From contig JACRHT010000012.1 of the NCBI GenBank assembly GCA_016217545.1, forward strand, positions 930,001-994,000: 64,000 nucleotides of DNA, written 5' to 3'. Shown one piece after another: positions 61,964-64,000 of the stretch. A program made the translations under genes and the position numbers. Under the pieces are notes generated by a model. The model worked only from the letters and a program-made list of their open reading frames with translations. It was not told the DNA's origin and did no database searches. The stretch comes from Opitutia bacterium (GTDB taxonomy: Bacteria > Verrucomicrobiota > Verrucomicrobiia > Opitutales > Opitutaceae). How positions within the stretch are numbered: position 1 is the first letter of the stretch; each line of letters opens with the position of its first letter.

Positions 61964-63760
61964 ATGGCCGAAAAAGAACTCCCCGCGCACCTCATCGGTG
62001 GCAACTTCCTCTTCAGCGACACCAAGCCCGAACTCGTCTTCACGCCCGAAGACCTCGGCGGCGACGAACGCGAGATGGCCGCGACCGCCGAGAAGTTCAT
62101 GGACAAGGACGTCCTCCCGCACCTCGAAGCGCTCGAGCACCGCGAGGAAGGACTCGCCCGCAAAGTCTTCACCCAAGCCTGCGAACTCGGCCTGCTCGGG
62201 CTCGAAGTCCCCGAGCAATACGGCGGCCTCGGTGTCGGCAAGGTCGCGGCCGTCGGCGTCGCCGAGCAGTTGAGCCGCCTCGCCGGCTTCGGCATCACGT
62301 GCGGCGCGCACAGCGGCATCGGCACGGGCCCGATCACGTTTTTCGGCAACGACGCGCAGAAAGCGAAATACCTCCCGAAGCTCGCCAGCGGCGAGTGGAT
62401 GGCGGCGTATTGCTTGAGCGAAGCCGGCTCCGGTTCCGACGCGCTCGGCATGAAAACCAAGGCCGTGCTCTCGCCCGACGGGAAACACTACATCCTCAAC
62501 GGCGCGAAAATGTGGATCACCAACGCCGCGTGGGCCGACGTGTTCGTGATTTTCGCGAAGGTGGACGGCGAGCACGTCACTGCGTTCATCGTCGAGAAGA
62601 CGTTCCCCGGCGTCTCGACCGGACGCGAGGAGCACAAGCTCGGCCTCAAGACGTCGTCCACGCGCCGCGTCATCCTCGAGGACACGCCGGTGCCTGTCGA
62701 AAACGTCCTCGGCGAAGTCGGCAAGGGCGCCTACATCGCGTTCAACATTCTCAACCTCGGCCGCTTCAGCCTCGGCGCCGGCACGATGGGCGGAGCGAAG
62801 GACATGCTGCGCGTCGCGGTCAAATATGCCGGCGAGCGCCAGCAATTCGGCAAGCCGCTCGTCACGTTCGGCATGATCCAGCACAAGCTCGGCGAAATGG
62901 CCGCGCGCATCTACGCGATCGAGTCCGCGCTCTACCGCACGGCGAAGCAGATGGACGACGTCAAGGCCACCGGCGAACTCGTCACGACGACCAAGCCCGG
63001 CTATTTCCGCGCCATCGAGGAATTCGCGCTCGAGTGCTCGGCCGTGAAGGTCGCCGGCTCGGAGATTCTCACCTTCGTCGCCGACGAGGCGCTGCAGATC
63101 CACGGCGGCTACGGCTTCACCGAGGAGTATTCACCCGCGCGTGCCACGCGCGACGCGCGCATCAATCGCATTTTCGAGGGCACGAACGAGATCAACCGCC
63201 TGTTCATCCCCACCAATCTCCTGCGCCGCGCCGCCAAGGGTAAGCTCGCGCTCATGGCCGCCGCGATGGGCGCCTTCGCCGAGGCGCAGAAGGAACCGCC
63301 TTCGGAAAAATCCGGCGATGACCTCGCGACCGCACAATTCCTCCTCGGTCGCGCGAAGAAGGCGGTGCTGCTGCTCTTCGGCGGCGCGCACCAGAAATTC
63401 GGTGACAAGATCATCCACGAGCAGGAAGTCCTCGCCGTGCTCAGCGACATTTGCATCGACCTTTTCCTCGGCGAAAGCGCCGTGCTGCGCGCGCTCAAGG
63501 CGCGTGCGCGCGGCGGCGCTGCGGCGGCGGTGCAGGCCGACCTCGCGCTCACGTGGGTGAACGACTCCGTCGCCCGCATGGAAAACCGCGCGCGCGATGC
63601 CATTGCGCACATGGCCAGCGGCGACGAGCTGAAGATGCAGCTCGGCCTCGCGCGCAAGATGCTCCGCTGGACTCCGCTCGACACCGTCGCGATGCGCCGC
63701 CGCATCGCCGCGCGCCTCCACACCGTCGGCAGCTACTCGGCGCTGATCGCCGCGAAATGA
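61964..63760 (+). CDS. Acyl-CoA dehydrogenase (long-chain type)
   Basis: FAD enzyme of 598 residues, longer than the 380-residue medium-chain type and like VLCAD/ACAD9-type proteins, with a C-terminal helical extension after about 430. Family signatures are AYCLSEAGSGSD and ALQIHGGYGFTEEYSPAR; the catalytic base is the glutamate in RIFEGTNEINRLF, as in VLCAD. WITNAAWAD and LGLKTSSTR border the substrate pocket. It makes the trans-2-enoyl-CoA and hands electrons to ETF. It begins 12 bases after the CCG gene. A REP pair then separates it from etfB. Confidence 0.92.
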   Translation: MAEKELPAHLIGGNFLFSDTKPELVFTPEDLGGDEREMAATAEKFMDKDVLPHLEALEHREEGLARKVFTQACELGLLGLEVPEQYGGLGVGKVAAVGVAEQLSRLAGFGITCGAHSGIGTGPITFFGNDAQKAKYLPKLASGEWMAAYCLSEAGSGSDALGMKTKAVLSPDGKHYILNGAKMWITNAAWADVFVIFAKVDGEHVTAFIVEKTFPGVSTGREEHKLGLKTSSTRRVILEDTPVPVENVLGEVGKGAYIAFNILNLGRFSLGAGTMGGAKDMLRVAVKYAGERQQFGKPLVTFGMIQHKLGEMAARIYAIESALYRTAKQMDDVKATGELVTTTKPGYFRAIEEFALECSAVKVAGSEILTFVADEALQIHGGYGFTEEYSPARATRDARINRIFEGTNEINRLFIPTNLLRRAAKGKLALMAAAMGAFAEAQKEPPSEKSGDDLATAQFLLGRAKKAVLLLFGGAHQKFGDKIIHEQEVLAVLSDICIDLFLGESAVLRALKARARGGAAAAVQADLALTWVNDSVARMENRARDAIAHMASGDELKMQLGLARKMLRWTPLDTVAMRRRIAARLHTVGSYSALIAAK

Positions 63761-63785
63761 GAATGTCGCGCTTAGTTCCTCGTCA

Positions 63786-63872
63786 TGTAGGAGCCTGCTT
63801 GCAGGCGACTGCCGGCAACGCTGCCAATGATGCAGCTGAACGTTCTTTGTCGCCTGCAAGCAGGCTCCTACA
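63786..63872. repeat. Inverted pair of REP-like elements inside the operon
   Basis: A 24-base sequence starting TGTAGGAGCCTGC occurs at 63786-63809 and its exact reverse complement at 63849-63872, with 39 bases between. The same element is at 15180-15203. It occupies most of the 137-base gap between the acyl-CoA dehydrogenase and etfB, and would form a long hairpin in the mRNA. No T-run follows. Confidence 0.88.
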
Positions 63873-63897
63873 GACCAATCCTCGCTGACTGCCGATT

Positions 63898-64000
63898 ATG
63901 AAAATCCTCGTTCCCCTGAAACGCGTTCCCGATCCCGACACGAAGATCCGCGTCTTCGCCGATGGCTCCGGCATCGACACCGACGGTGTGAAGTTCGCCG
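63898..64000 (+). CDS. etfB: Electron transfer flavoprotein beta subunit, 5' part only
   Basis: The first 34 codons are visible and the window then ends. The N-terminus MKILVPLKRVPDPDTKIRV matches the opening of EtfB almost exactly, followed by DGSGIDTDGVKFA. It would pair with the EtfA encoded 4 kb upstream. The start is ATG 63898; the REP pair at 63786-63872 lies just before it. Confidence 0.85.
   Translation, partial: MKILVPLKRVPDPDTKIRVFADGSGIDTDGVKFA

Noticed and set aside
1-64000. tRNA, rRNA or riboswitch genes
   Set aside because: I read the intergenic gaps for cloverleaf marks such as GTTCGA with matching acceptor stems and for known riboswitch cores and found none; a covariance-model scan would be needed to be certain.

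Overview
The window reads as chromosomal DNA of a high-GC (about two-thirds G+C), Gram-negative bacterium, most likely of the Verrucomicrobiota and probably close to Opitutaceae. The pointers are a PEP-CTERM protein with HAF repeats, a TonB-dependent receptor whose N-terminus carries the 'FEVTGSRI' motif, many lipoproteins and outer-membrane barrels, few clear Shine-Dalgarno sequences, and dispersed intergenic inverted repeats. I see no rRNA, tRNA, CRISPR array, prophage or insertion sequence, so the taxonomic call is inference.

Left part (1-20 kb): two tandem di/tricarboxylate carriers of unrelated families (2HCT and DASS), an OmpR/sensor-kinase pair, a YfcE-like phosphoesterase, a GNAT acetyltransferase, a YgjP-like metallopeptidase, a large hybrid histidine kinase, an FKBP, a Glu/Leu-type dehydrogenase, the HAF/PEP-CTERM protein, an M20 amidohydrolase, a cyclophilin fused to a TPM-like domain, an M14 peptidase and a LuxR-type regulator.

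Middle part (20-44 kb): a 6-phosphofructokinase, a LytS/LytTR pair followed by a TonB-dependent receptor, an FGGY kinase, an HIBADH-type dehydrogenase, a peroxiredoxin-like protein, an AEC permease, a long coiled-coil LysM protein with eleven YPDLR repeats, glycerol kinase plus a duplicated fragment of its 5' end 1.7 kb away, and a MarR-adaptor-RND efflux operon with an exact palindrome next to the marR start codon.

Right part (44-64 kb): a cluster of surface lipoproteins (glycine-zipper protein, LpoB-like, COG3014-like, DUF1425/YcfL-like and a secreted unknown), then a fatty-acid oxidation region. An ScfR/RamB-type XRE regulator sits downstream of an HSDL2-like SDR and a DUF4442 thioesterase. 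The divergent operon encodes a PaaK-like ligase, thiolase, FadJ-type enzyme, EtfA, a two-subunit membrane Fe-S ETF:quinone oxidoreductase, an acyl-CoA dehydrogenase and the start of EtfB, cut by the window edge. Together these would activate an acyl chain, run beta-oxidation and pass electrons through ETF to the quinone pool.

The least explained signals are non-coding. Several exact palindromes have one- or two-base centres, two of them sharing the core CGTAATACG. REP-like inverted repeats also occur, including inside the fatty-acid operon.
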